Assembly: GCA_903893975.1 (NCBI GenBank)
Contig: CAITOL010000106.1
Coordinates: 1 to 64,000, forward strand
Source: an uncultured Rhodospirillales bacterium
Lineage (GTDB): Bacteria > Pseudomonadota > Alphaproteobacteria > Acetobacterales > Acetobacteraceae
Length of the DNA: 64,000 bases
Direction: 5' to 3'
Part shown: piece by piece, positions 16,968 through 24,870 of the stretch
Layout of the letters: each line of letters starts with the position of its first letter
How positions within the stretch are numbered: the stretch's first letter is position 1
The notes under the pieces: generated by a model
What the model saw: only the letters and a program-made list of their open reading frames with translations
Databases searched by the model: none
What the model was told of the DNA's origin: nothing
Made by a program: the position numbers and the translations under genes

Positions 16968-17643
16968 GGGGCATCTCGCCTTTGGCACGTTTTCCTATGA
17001 CGCGGCGCATCTGCTGGGGGGCGGCGTGCTGGTGCTGTCTTTCGTGCTGCTCTACCAGCGCCGGCTGACGGCGGTGATCAACACCTACGCGCTGCAGGCC
17101 GTGGTGCTGTCGGCCGCCGCCGCGTGGCAGGCCTGGGTGCAGGATGCGCCGCATCTCTACCTGACCGCGGGCATCACCCTGGCGGCCAAGGGCATTGCCA
17201 TTCCGCTGGGCATGCACCGGATTGTGCGGCAGTTGCAGGTGAACCGGTCACTGGAATCCGCTTTGGGGATTTTCCCATCGATGGCCATTGGGGTTGGGTT
17301 GGTAACGCTGTCGATCCTGGTGGTGTTGCCGGTCACCCCGCAGGCGCAGACGCTAACGCGGGAGGAACTGGCCCTGGCGCTGTCGGTGGTGCTGATGGGG
17401 CTGCTGATGATGATCACCCGGCGCACGGCGATGACCCAGGTGCTCGGCTTCATGTCGCTGGAAAACGGCCTGATCCTGGCAGCCGTCAGCGTGGCCGGCA
17501 TGCCGCTGGTGGTGGAATTATCGGTCGCGGTGCTGGTGCTGCTGGCGTTCGCGGTCTTCGGTGTGTTTTTCTTCCGCATCCGCGACCGGTTCGACAGCCT
17601 GCATCTGGACAATCTCGACCGCGTGGGCGGCATGCACCGATGA
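16963..17643 (+). CDS. hyfE: HyfE-like membrane subunit (NuoK-related)
   Basis: Integral membrane protein of 226 residues with six or seven predicted helices; the C-terminal half resembles NuoK and the whole matches HyfE. The NuoK-like glutamate appears in GFMSLENGLILAA (about residue 165). The start ATG at 16963 comes from the second copy of the tandem duplication; an in-frame upstream extension lies inside hyfC and is ignored. The stop overlaps the hyfF start (17640-17643). Confidence 0.92.
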   Translation: MGGHLAFGTFSYDAAHLLGGGVLVLSFVLLYQRRLTAVINTYALQAVVLSAAAAWQAWVQDAPHLYLTAGITLAAKGIAIPLGMHRIVRQLQVNRSLESALGIFPSMAIGVGLVTLSILVVLPVTPQAQTLTREELALALSVVLMGLLMMITRRTAMTQVLGFMSLENGLILAAVSVAGMPLVVELSVAVLVLLAFAVFGVFFFRIRDRFDSLHLDNLDRVGGMHR

Positions 17644-19088
17644 TCGGCGAACTGCTCACCCCTGCCGGGCTGGTCGCGGTGGTGCCGCTGCTGGCAGCAA
17701 TCGCGCTCGGGTTCGTGCGCAGCCAGGCGATCGGGGCGTGGATCAACATCGCTGCCGCTGCGGTGGCATTCGGACTGGCCTGCGCCTTGCCCTGGCATCT
17801 CGGCGCGGCACCTTTGCTGCTGGTGGACCGGCTGGCGACCCATCTGGCCATTCTGACCAGCTTCGTCGGCCTGACCAGCGCCTGGTTCAGCCGCCGCTAT
17901 ATTCAGATCGAGGCCGATGCCGGCCGGATGCTGCCGCTGGGCGTGCGGCAATACCATGTGCTGTTTCAGGCCTTTCTCGGCTTCATGCTGCTGGCGCTGC
18001 TGTCCAACAACCTCGGCGTGACCTGGGTAGCGATGGAAGCGGCGACGATTGCCGCCGTGCTGGTGGTGGGCTTGCCGCGCACCGATCAGGCGGTGGAAGC
18101 ATCGTGGAAAATGTTCGTGCTGTGCGGCGTCGGCATCGCTTTGGCGCTGTTTGGCACCATCGTGCTGTATCTCGCCGCCCTGCCGGCGATGGGCTCAGGC
18201 TGGGCAGCGATGAGCTGGTCCGAACTGGCGCCGAAAGCCGCTGGATTCAAGGCGCCGCTGCTGAACCTGGCCTTCGTGTTCCTGCTGGTCGGCTACGGCA
18301 CCAAAGCCGCGCTCGCCCCGCTGCATGCCTGGATGCCAGACGCGCATGCCGAAGGGCCGACGCCGGTCTCGGCGGTGCTGTCGGGCTCCATCCTCAACGT
18401 CGCCCTCGCGGTGCTGCTGCGGGTGCGCGGTTTGATGGCCGGCAATGCGGAGGCGCTGTCGCCAGGGTTGCCGATGATGGGGCTGGGCCTGCTGTCACTG
18501 TTACTGGCCGCGTTCAGCCTGTGGCCGCGCCGGGACGTGAAGCGGTTCTTCGCGTTTTCCAGCGTGGAGCAATCCGGCATTGCCGCCTTCGCCTTTGGCA
18601 TTGGCGGGCCGGCGGCAATGTTTGCGGGCATGTTGCATCTGACACTGCATACCCTGACCAAGGCGGCGATTTTCCACTGCGTCGGCCGCGCCAGCCAGAT
18701 GAAGGGCGGGCAGAAATTCCTGCATATCACCGGGTTGATTGGCAGCCATCGCGCGTTGGGGCTGACGCTGGCGGCGGGGATGGTGGCGGTCTCCGGCCTG
18801 CCGCCGTTCGGCCTGTTTAGTTCGGAATTCCTGATCGTGCTGGCGACCATCCGGCAGGTGCCGTGGCTGGCAATCCCGCTCGGGCTCGGGCTGGTGGTCA
18901 GCGCCTGGGCGTTGATGCGGCGGCTGATCACGCTGTGCCTGGGGGCGCCAACGTCAAGCCCTGGGCCGGCGCCGGAGGTGCTGGATCTGCTGCCGGCCTG
19001 GCTGCATCTGGCGCTGGTGCTGGTGCTTGGCCTGGCCATGCCCGGCTTCGTGCTGAGTTGGTTCCGGGCCTTGGCGGGGGGGTTGTAG
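17640..19088 (+). CDS. hyfF: HyfF-like antiporter subunit
   Basis: Second antiporter-like (NuoN/NuoM-type) subunit, 482 residues, about 14 helices. Channel residues are seen in GYGTKAALAPLHAWMPDAHA (about residues 218-237) and RRDVKRFFAFSSVEQSG, with the lysine and histidine of the proton path. Together with hyfB this gives two potential ion-pumping channels. ATG at 17640 overlaps the hyfE stop; the hyfG start follows one base after its stop. Confidence 0.93.
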   Translation: MIGELLTPAGLVAVVPLLAAIALGFVRSQAIGAWINIAAAAVAFGLACALPWHLGAAPLLLVDRLATHLAILTSFVGLTSAWFSRRYIQIEADAGRMLPLGVRQYHVLFQAFLGFMLLALLSNNLGVTWVAMEAATIAAVLVVGLPRTDQAVEASWKMFVLCGVGIALALFGTIVLYLAALPAMGSGWAAMSWSELAPKAAGFKAPLLNLAFVFLLVGYGTKAALAPLHAWMPDAHAEGPTPVSAVLSGSILNVALAVLLRVRGLMAGNAEALSPGLPMMGLGLLSLLLAAFSLWPRRDVKRFFAFSSVEQSGIAAFAFGIGGPAAMFAGMLHLTLHTLTKAAIFHCVGRASQMKGGQKFLHITGLIGSHRALGLTLAAGMVAVSGLPPFGLFSSEFLIVLATIRQVPWLAIPLGLGLVVSAWALMRRLITLCLGAPTSSPGPAPEVLDLLPAWLHLALVLVLGLAMPGFVLSWFRALAGGL

Positions 19089-19089
19089 C

Positions 19090-20589
19090 GTGGCGGCATC
19101 GGACATTCTGCGCAACGCGCCGACGGCCCCGTGCAACCCCTGGCCGCGCCATGTGCTGACCCCGGCGGCCTGGGCCGATCTGGTGGCCGCCTTGCAGGCC
19201 GAAGCAAGCCTGGAATTGCTGGCCATGTGGGCGGACGCGCAGCAGGTGCACACGCTGTTCCACGACAGCCGCAATGGCGGTTTTATTCCCACATCGGTGC
19301 AGGTTGATGCCGGCGTCTACCCGGCTTTATCCCCCGCGCGGCCGGCGGCGGCGTGGTTTGAACGGATGATCGCCGATTTATGGGGGCACCGCGCCGAAGG
19401 CGGCACCGATAGCCGGCCCTGGCTGGACCACGGCAAATGGGACCAGCATGCGCCGCTGTCGCCACAGGCTACCCCGAGCCTGACCGCGCCGGAATTACCG
19501 GAATTTCTGCCGTTCGAAGGCGAGGACCTCCACCAGATCCCGGTCGGCCCGGTGCATGCCGGCATTATCGAGCCCGGGCATTTCCGCTTCACCGCCCAGG
19601 GGGAAACAGTGGCGCGGCTGGAAATTCGGCTGGGCTATGTCCACAAGGGCACGCTGGGGCTGATGCGCGGCAAATCCCCCCGCATCGCCGCCCGCTTCGC
19701 CGCCCGGCTGTCGGGGGACAGCACGGTGGCGCATTCCATCGCCTTTGCCCGCGCGGCGGAAGCCGCGAGCGCGGCCGAGGCACCGCCACGGGCGCAGCAT
19801 TTGCGGGCGGTGATGGCGGAACTGGAACGCATTGCCAACCACCTCGGCGATTGCGGTGCGATTGCCAACGATGCCGCGTTTCCGCTGCTGCTGGCGCGGA
19901 TGACCTTCCACCGCGAACGCATATTGCAAGCCGCCAGCGCGGCGTTCGGCCACCGGCTGATGATGGATTGCGTAATCCCCGGCGGGGTTGCCGGGGATAT
20001 CGCCACGGAGGGGAGCCCCACCATCCTGCGCGCGCTGGCGGCGATCGAGGCTGAGTTGCCCGAGTTGCTGCGGGTCTACGACGATGTTTCCAGCCTGGTG
20101 GACCGCATGGTCGGCACCGGGATTGTGCGGCACGATCTGGTGGCGGCGTTTGCACCTGGCGGCTTCGTTGGCCGGGCCGCTGGCCGGGGCTTCGATCTGC
20201 GGCAATCCCCAGGGTATGCGCCCTATGACGGGGTGCAGGTGCCGGTGCTGGCGACCGCCGACGTGGATGGCCGGTTCCGCATTCGGGCCAGCGAAATCAG
20301 CGAGAGCATCCGCCTGTTGCAAGCGTTGCTGGCGCAGCTGCCGGACGGGCCGATCAGCGTGGCGCTGACCCTCGCCAGCGGCGAGGGGATCGGCTGGGCC
20401 GAAGGGTTTCGTGGTGATATCTGGCACTGGGTGCGGCTGGAGGCCGGGCAGATTTCCGCTGTGTTCCTGCGCGATCCGTCCTGGCTGCAATGGCCGCTGT
20501 TGCAGGCGGCGATCTACGGCAACATCGTAGCGGATTTTCCGTTGTGCAATAAGTCGTTCAATTGTTCGTATTCGGGGGTGGATCTGTGA
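19090..20589 (+). CDS. hyfG: HyfG-like large subunit lacking all NiFe-binding cysteines
   Basis: A 499-residue protein with a short NuoC-like N-terminal part (about 40-120, including VYPALSPARPAAAWFER) fused to a NuoD/NiFe-hydrogenase large-subunit domain (about 145-499). In true group 4 hydrogenases the NiFe site is held by CGIC (L1) and CYSC (L2). Here L1 reads RLSGDSTVAHS, with Ser208 and Ser211 in place of both cysteines, and the C-terminus ends NCSYSGVDL, with Ser493 and Gly496 in place of the L2 pair. The protein therefore cannot bind NiFe in the usual way. This fits the energy-converting-hydrogenase-related (Ehr) complexes. The start is GTG at 19090. Confidence 0.93.
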   Translation: MAASDILRNAPTAPCNPWPRHVLTPAAWADLVAALQAEASLELLAMWADAQQVHTLFHDSRNGGFIPTSVQVDAGVYPALSPARPAAAWFERMIADLWGHRAEGGTDSRPWLDHGKWDQHAPLSPQATPSLTAPELPEFLPFEGEDLHQIPVGPVHAGIIEPGHFRFTAQGETVARLEIRLGYVHKGTLGLMRGKSPRIAARFAARLSGDSTVAHSIAFARAAEAASAAEAPPRAQHLRAVMAELERIANHLGDCGAIANDAAFPLLLARMTFHRERILQAASAAFGHRLMMDCVIPGGVAGDIATEGSPTILRALAAIEAELPELLRVYDDVSSLVDRMVGTGIVRHDLVAAFAPGGFVGRAAGRGFDLRQSPGYAPYDGVQVPVLATADVDGRFRIRASEISESIRLLQALLAQLPDGPISVALTLASGEGIGWAEGFRGDIWHWVRLEAGQISAVFLRDPSWLQWPLLQAAIYGNIVADFPLCNKSFNCSYSGVDL

Positions 20590-20608
20590 GCCGGTTGGGA
20601 AGCAAGCA

Positions 20609-20740
20609 CTCCTTTTTTGAAAAAAAGGAGCAAAAAACTTTCCCCAATGCAGCGCCGCACCCCGGCGCCATCTCGCGACTGTACGGCAACGCCCAGAAAT
20701 CGATAAAGTTTTATTGGTTCTTTTTGTTCACAAAAAGAAC
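20609..20740. repeat. Two-hairpin intergenic repeat, copy D, inside the hyf operon
   Basis: The first hairpin pairs CTCCTTTTTT (20609-20618) with AAAAAAGGAG (20621-20630). A GC-rich spacer follows with GTACGGCAACGCC. The second hairpin is a perfect 10-base stem GTTCTTTTTG/CAAAAAGAAC (20717-20726 and 20731-20740) with a TTCA loop. It begins 19 bases after the hyfG stop and occupies most of the 178-base gap before hyfI, in an operon otherwise joined by overlaps or a short gap. Confidence 0.88.
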
Positions 20741-20767
20741 ACCTACTTCCCTCGCGAGGGCCCGCTA

Positions 20768-21289
20768 ATGGTCTGGCGCAGCATCGCCCGCAACCTCAAA
20801 CGCGGCCCACTCACCATCCCCGCCGAGCCGGTCAGCGAACCGGCCACGCAAGCATTGGCCGAGCGGCTGGCGGCCAGTGCGCATCAGCGTCTGGGGCGCA
20901 GTCTGGCGATCCGCATGGTGGATGCGGGCAGCTGCAATGGCTGCGAGCTGGAAATCCACATGCTGAACAGCATCGTCTACGACCTGGAACGGTTCGGCCT
21001 GCACTTCGTCGCCAGCCCGCGCCATGCCGATGTGTTGCTGGTCACCGGCCCGATTACCCGCAACATGCAGGACGCGCTGCGCCGGACCTGGGCTGCCACG
21101 CCGGACCCGAAATTTGTGGTCGCGGTGGGCGATTGCGCGGTGGATGGCGGGGTGTTCAAGGGCAGCTACGCCATCCATGGCGGAGTGGACAGCACCGTGC
21201 CGGTGGACTTGGTCATCCGCGGCTGCCCACCAACGCCGGCGCAGTTGTTGGAAGGGCTGTGCGTGTTGCTGGAAGCGAACGCGGATTAG
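20768..21289 (+). CDS. hyfI: HyfI-like Fe-S small subunit (NuoB family)
   Basis: Peripheral subunit of 173 residues, homologous to NuoB and to the small subunit of group 4 hydrogenases; it holds the [4Fe-4S] cluster next to the large subunit. All four expected ligands are visible: SCNGCELE (Cys56 and Cys59), VAVGDCAVDGG and VIRGCPPTP. The start ATG at 20768 matches the family; an upstream in-frame ATG at 20714 lies in repeat copy D and would add repeat-coded residues. The stop overlaps the convergent P1-peptidase gene by a few bases. No HyfH ferredoxin gene is present. Confidence 0.94.
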   Translation: MVWRSIARNLKRGPLTIPAEPVSEPATQALAERLAASAHQRLGRSLAIRMVDAGSCNGCELEIHMLNSIVYDLERFGLHFVASPRHADVLLVTGPITRNMQDALRRTWAATPDPKFVVAVGDCAVDGGVFKGSYAIHGGVDSTVPVDLVIRGCPPTPAQLLEGLCVLLEANAD

Positions 21290-22284
21290 CCGCCGCCGAA
21301 ACGCTCCCGCCAGGTCGGCAGCGCGCCGGGCTGCGGCAGCCGGGTTGCCTCATACACCCCACGGGCGATGGCGCGCGCCATGACCAGGGTGGCGACATGG
21401 CCGATTTCGGTGAGGTCGCTGGCATCGGTGAGCGGCCGGCGGCAGGTGGCGGCGGCGAACACGCAATCCCCATCGCTGGGGGCATGGGCGGGCAGCAGGG
21501 CGCGCGCCAGCCCGTCATTGGCCATGATGGCCATGCGCTTGGCCTGCGCCTTGGTCAGGGTCGCGTCGGTCGCCACCAGGCCGATGGTGGTCGCGGTGCC
21601 GGACGGCGGCGCGCCTTTCAGCCGTGGGTGCAGATCGTCCGCCGACAGATGCGCGGGCATGCCGCGCCCACCGAATTCGCTGTCGCGTTCATACGGTGCG
21701 GCCCAGAAATGCGGCCCGTCGCCGACCAGGGGGGAGCCAACGGCGTTGACCGCCACCAAGGCCGCAACGACATGGCCCTGGCGGGTGACGGCACTGGCGG
21801 AGCCGAGCCCGCCTTTCAGCCCCGGCACGATGGCGCCGGTGCCGGCCCCGACTGTGCCCAGCGCGAAGGCGCCAGGGCGGGCGGCCTGTGCCGCGGCGTA
21901 GCCAAGATCGCGATAGGGGGAAAATATCCCCCAGTCTTTGTCGCCGCCGTTCAGCAGATCGAACAGGATCGCCTGGCTGACCACCGGGATGACCGCATCG
22001 CGCAGCCGCCAGCCGCGCCCCTGCGCGCGCAACCAGGCCTGCACCCCGCCGGCGGCATCAAGCCCGAAGGCGGAGCCACCGGAGAGCACGAAGGCGTTGA
22101 CCCCGGGGACCGTCGCCTCTGGCTCCAGCAAGCGGGTATCGCGGGTGCCCGGCGCACCGCCGAGCACCACGCCGGAGGCCACCGCCATCTCATCGAACAG
22201 GATCGCGGTGGCGCCCGAGGCGAGCCCAAGGTCTGTGGCATGGCCGACGGCGATGCCGGCTACATCGGTCAGCAGGTTGTGCAT
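21286..22284 (-). CDS. P1/S58 (DmpA-like) family peptidase
   Basis: 332-residue member of the P1/DmpA family of self-processing N-terminal-nucleophile hydrolases (aminopeptidase DmpA, nylon hydrolase NylC relatives). Family blocks visible are AVGHATDLGLASG near the start, NAFVLSGGSAFGLDAAGG, GTVGAGTGAIVPGLKGG, and TATTIGLVATDATLTKAQA, which is the likely autocleavage/nucleophile Thr region. The residue before the Thr is Ala where NylC has Asn, so processing is uncertain. ATG at 22284 overlaps the stop of the upstream SDR gene (ATGA), so the two form an operon. Substrate unknown. Confidence 0.88.
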   Translation of the reverse strand: MHNLLTDVAGIAVGHATDLGLASGATAILFDEMAVASGVVLGGAPGTRDTRLLEPEATVPGVNAFVLSGGSAFGLDAAGGVQAWLRAQGRGWRLRDAVIPVVSQAILFDLLNGGDKDWGIFSPYRDLGYAAAQAARPGAFALGTVGAGTGAIVPGLKGGLGSASAVTRQGHVVAALVAVNAVGSPLVGDGPHFWAAPYERDSEFGGRGMPAHLSADDLHPRLKGAPPSGTATTIGLVATDATLTKAQAKRMAIMANDGLARALLPAHAPSDGDCVFAAATCRRPLTDASDLTEIGHVATLVMARAIARGVYEATRLPQPGALPTWRERFGGG

Positions 22285-23069
22285 CAGCTATTGCTCGCCG
22301 GCTGGTAGGTGCCGATGGAATTGCCGCCATCGACGGCGATGGCGGTGCCGGTGATGTAGGCGGCGGCAGCGGAGCACAGGAACATGACCGCGCCCGGCGT
22401 ATCATCCGGGCCGCTGTTGCGCGCCAGCGGAATGCGCGCGGTCATGCGGTCCACATACTCCGCCGGCAAATGGGAGAAATCGCTGCCGGGGGCAAAGCCG
22501 GGCTCGACCACGTTGACGCGGATTTTGTGCGGCGCCAGTTCCAGCGCCTGGCCCTTGGACAGCCGTTCCAGCGCGGTTTTGGACATGCAGTAGGTGACCG
22601 AGCCGGTCGGCATCTGCCGGGCGGCGCCGGAGCCGATGTTGACGAACACGCCCGGCACCGTCTGCGCGATCATCAGCCGCGCCATCGCCTGCACCACCAG
22701 GAACGGTGCCCGCACGTTGACGGACATGATGCGGTCGAACTCGGCTTCGGCGAGATAGAGCAATTCCCCGGTGCGCGGGTAGACGCCGGCATTGTTGATG
22801 ACGATATCCGGCGCGCCCCATTCGGCGGCAACCAGGGCCGCGAGTTCGCGGATGGAATCCGACTGCGTCAACTCCGTGCCGTGCAGCAGCGTGGTCGCCG
22901 GGTTCAGGCCCAGCCGTGCCACCACCCCATCGAGCAGATCGCGACGGAAATCCGACAGGCAAAGGGTCGCACCGGCTTTGGCGAAAGCGGCGGCGATCCA
23001 GCCGCCGTAAATACCCGCGGCACCGGTGATGACCACCCGCTTACCAACAAACTCATCCCCGAATTGCAT
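22284..23069 (-). CDS. Short-chain dehydrogenase/reductase
   Basis: Classical SDR of 261 residues. The NAD(P)-binding start is VVITGAAGIYGGWIAAAF (slightly altered from TGxxxGxG), followed by IVINNAGVYPRTGE and the catalytic triad region NIGSGAARQMPTGSVTYCMSK with Ser, Tyr and Lys in place. The C-terminal VDGGNSIGTYQ is typical. ATG at 23069; an upstream extension to 23201 lacks family similarity. Co-transcribed with the downstream P1 peptidase. The substrate is not predictable. Confidence 0.9.
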   Translation of the reverse strand: MQFGDEFVGKRVVITGAAGIYGGWIAAAFAKAGATLCLSDFRRDLLDGVVARLGLNPATTLLHGTELTQSDSIRELAALVAAEWGAPDIVINNAGVYPRTGELLYLAEAEFDRIMSVNVRAPFLVVQAMARLMIAQTVPGVFVNIGSGAARQMPTGSVTYCMSKTALERLSKGQALELAPHKIRVNVVEPGFAPGSDFSHLPAEYVDRMTARIPLARNSGPDDTPGAVMFLCSAAAAYITGTAIAVDGGNSIGTYQPASNS

Positions 23070-23167
23070 CGTCGCCTCCGCTTGATCGTGCCCTATGATA
23101 GCGCCGCCGGAACATGGTTGTCGCCTGCGCTGCTGGGCGGCAGGATGGCGGCGTATGGAGGGGTTTG

Positions 23168-23734
23168 ATGCAGGCAACCAATTACCGCGCCCAACTGGCA
23201 TCGCTCAGCGACGGAATTTTTGCCGTGGCGATGACGTTGCTGGCGGCGGATATCAATCTGCCGGCGCGCGAGATGTCGGTTTCCACCGCGTTGGTGGCGT
23301 TGTGGCCGGAGCTGGAAGGGTTGGGGCTGAGCTTCGCGGTGGCGGCACTTTACTGGATGAACCATCAGCGCCGCCTGGGCCGCACGGCGCAAATCGGGCC
23401 AGGACTGTTGCGGGTGAACCTGTTGTTCCTGCTGGCGGTGGTGCTGCTGCCCATCGCCACGCGGCTGGTGGGGCGACTGCCGGGCGGCACGGGCATGGTG
23501 CTGTATGGCATGACGCTGGCATTGCTGGCCGGGCTGAACCTGTGGCTCTGGCTGCTGGCGCGGCGGGCGGCCGATGATGCAGAGCCGATGCCGATTGTCT
23601 CCGCTGCCTGGGCCTGTCTGGCCTTCGTCGCTGGCACGGTTGTGGTGCTGTGGTCCCCGGGCCTGGCCAGCGTGATCTGGTATGGTGCGGTGCTCGGCGC
23701 GATCCTGGACCGCAAACTGGCCCGCCGGACATAG
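23168..23734 (+). CDS. TMEM175-like (DUF1211) membrane protein
   Basis: 188-residue membrane protein with about five predicted helices. The N-terminal signature LASLSDGIFAVAMTLLAADI matches the (F/L)SDG...TLL motif of the TMEM175/DUF1211 family, whose characterised members are potassium channels with that helix lining the pore. YWMNHQRRLG in the third helix region is also family-typical. ATG at 23168 follows a GGAGGGG ribosome site. Ion selectivity in this protein is not shown by sequence. Confidence 0.85.
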   Translation: MQATNYRAQLASLSDGIFAVAMTLLAADINLPAREMSVSTALVALWPELEGLGLSFAVAALYWMNHQRRLGRTAQIGPGLLRVNLLFLLAVVLLPIATRLVGRLPGGTGMVLYGMTLALLAGLNLWLWLLARRAADDAEPMPIVSAAWACLAFVAGTVVVLWSPGLASVIWYGAVLGAILDRKLARRT

Positions 23735-23828
23735 GCCCCTTTGTTGCGCTGCACGCGGTGGTGCAACGGAGGCGAAACGCTTAGAATTTTGCTGTCGAGG
23801 CGTCGCCCTCGCAGCGAAAGGACAGTCT

Positions 23829-24200
23829 ATGTCAGTGACCAAATTTGCCGTTGCGGCCGTCGCCGTCGGTTTGCTGAGCGCCCCCGCAATGGCCGCCGAT
23901 GCGGAAGCGGGCGCCAAAATATTCAAGACCCAATGCGCGGTGTGTCATAGCCCGGTTGCCGGCAAGAACATGGTGGGGCCGAGCCTGTTCGGCATCGTCG
24001 GCCGGCAATCCGGGACCGCACCCGGCTTTAAATATTCTGCCGCCAATAAAGAGTCTGGCGTGACGTGGGACGAGGGCAATCTGGACAAATACCTGCCCAA
24101 TCCGCGCGCCTTCATCGTCGGCACCACGATGACCTATGCCGGGCTGAAGAACGACACCCAGCGGGCAGACCTGATCGCCTATCTGGCAACGCTGAAATAA
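23829..24200 (+). CDS. Class I c-type cytochrome (cytochrome c2/c550-like)
   Basis: Periplasmic monohaem cytochrome, 123 residues with a Sec signal peptide at 1-22 (cleavage after AMA). The haem-binding motif CAVCH is at residues 36-40 and the likely axial methionine is in GTTMTYAGL near the C-terminus. The fold block MVGPSLFGIVGRQSG is typical of mitochondrial-type cytochrome c. AAAGGA precedes the ATG at 23829, and TAGAAT near 23782 is a possible -10 box. The gene is convergent with a class II cytochrome gene, with a hairpin between them. Confidence 0.95.
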   Translation: MSVTKFAVAAVAVGLLSAPAMAADAEAGAKIFKTQCAVCHSPVAGKNMVGPSLFGIVGRQSGTAPGFKYSAANKESGVTWDEGNLDKYLPNPRAFIVGTTMTYAGLKNDTQRADLIAYLATLK

Positions 24201-24212
24201 GCCTACGGGCTT

Positions 24213-24237
24213 TGCCCGCCGCTGGCTGCGGCGGGCA
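24213..24237. terminator. Hairpin between convergent cytochrome genes
   Basis: A perfect 9-base stem GCCCGCCGC/GCGGCGGGC (24214-24222 and 24228-24236) with a five-base loop lies 13 bases after the class I cytochrome stop and 16 bases before the other gene's stop. There is no clear T-run on either side, so termination is inferred from position. Confidence 0.55.
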
Positions 24238-24252
24238 GGGCTTCTGCGTGGA

Positions 24253-24720
24253 TTACGGCTTGGCGCGGTAGGTTTTGTGGCAGGCGCCGCAGGCCGCCCC
24301 GGTGGCGGCGAAGGCGGTGGTCGCGGCGGCTTTGTCGTTGGCTTTGAGCGCCGCGGTGAGCTTGGTGGCTTCCGTGGCCAGATTGCCAGCCAGTTTATCG
24401 AAATCCGCTTTGCTGGCCCAAATTTCCGGCAAGGCTGCGGTTTTCACCCCGGCTTCCGTGCCACTGCCGACTGGAAACATGGTGGGGATTTTGTGGCCCC
24501 AATCGGCAACGCCTTGGGCGTTGCTGGCGACGGTGGTGAGATCGGCCCCGGCATCGAGCGCCTTTTTGACCGCGCCGACATTGGCGAGGGTCGCTTTATA
24601 GCCGGCCTGGCGGGCAGCGATTACGTCCGCCGCCCCGGTTTGCGCTTGGGCGAACGACAGTCCAGTCACAGTCAGTCCAATCAATAGCAGGCTTCCGGCG
24701 ATCGATTTCAAACGCAGCAT
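24253..24720 (-). CDS. Class II c-type cytochrome (c'/c556)
   Basis: Periplasmic four-helix-bundle cytochrome of 155 residues. It has a signal peptide (about 1-26, cleavage after AQA) and the C-terminal haem motif CGACHKTYRAK characteristic of cytochromes c' and c556. The segments PTMFPVGSGTEAG and ALPEIWASKADF match the family. Class II cytochromes bind electrons or nitric oxide; which applies is not clear here. It is convergent with the class I cytochrome gene, suggesting related roles in periplasmic electron transfer. Confidence 0.93.
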   Translation of the reverse strand: MLRLKSIAGSLLLIGLTVTGLSFAQAQTGAADVIAARQAGYKATLANVGAVKKALDAGADLTTVASNAQGVADWGHKIPTMFPVGSGTEAGVKTAALPEIWASKADFDKLAGNLATEATKLTAALKANDKAAATTAFAATGAACGACHKTYRAKP

Positions 24721-24870
24721 CTAAAAAACCCCCATTTTTATGTTTCTAAACGACGTGTCGGCACGATAGTCGGATCATCGCATCCGCCCATGCCCAAAAT
24801 TGGCGCGACGGCGGTAGATCCTGCATTATTCCGTTTATCCGCAGTTTATTTTTTTTCGCAAGGAGCATCG

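Noticed and set aside
15534-16988. A 484-codon open frame on the minus strand across hyfB and hyfC
   Set aside because: It is antisense to two well-conserved membrane subunits and has the Gln/Arg/Pro-rich composition of a shadow frame.
19090-20589. HyfG as an active NiFe hydrogenase subunit
   Set aside because: None of the four metal-binding cysteines is present at the L1 and L2 sites; the only C-terminal cysteines (in LCNKSFNCS) are not in a CxxC arrangement at the L2 position.
20714-20767. Upstream ATG start for hyfI at 20714
   Set aside because: The added residues (VLFVHKKNTYF) are coded by the repeat hairpin and do not match the NuoB family; ATG at 20768 fits.
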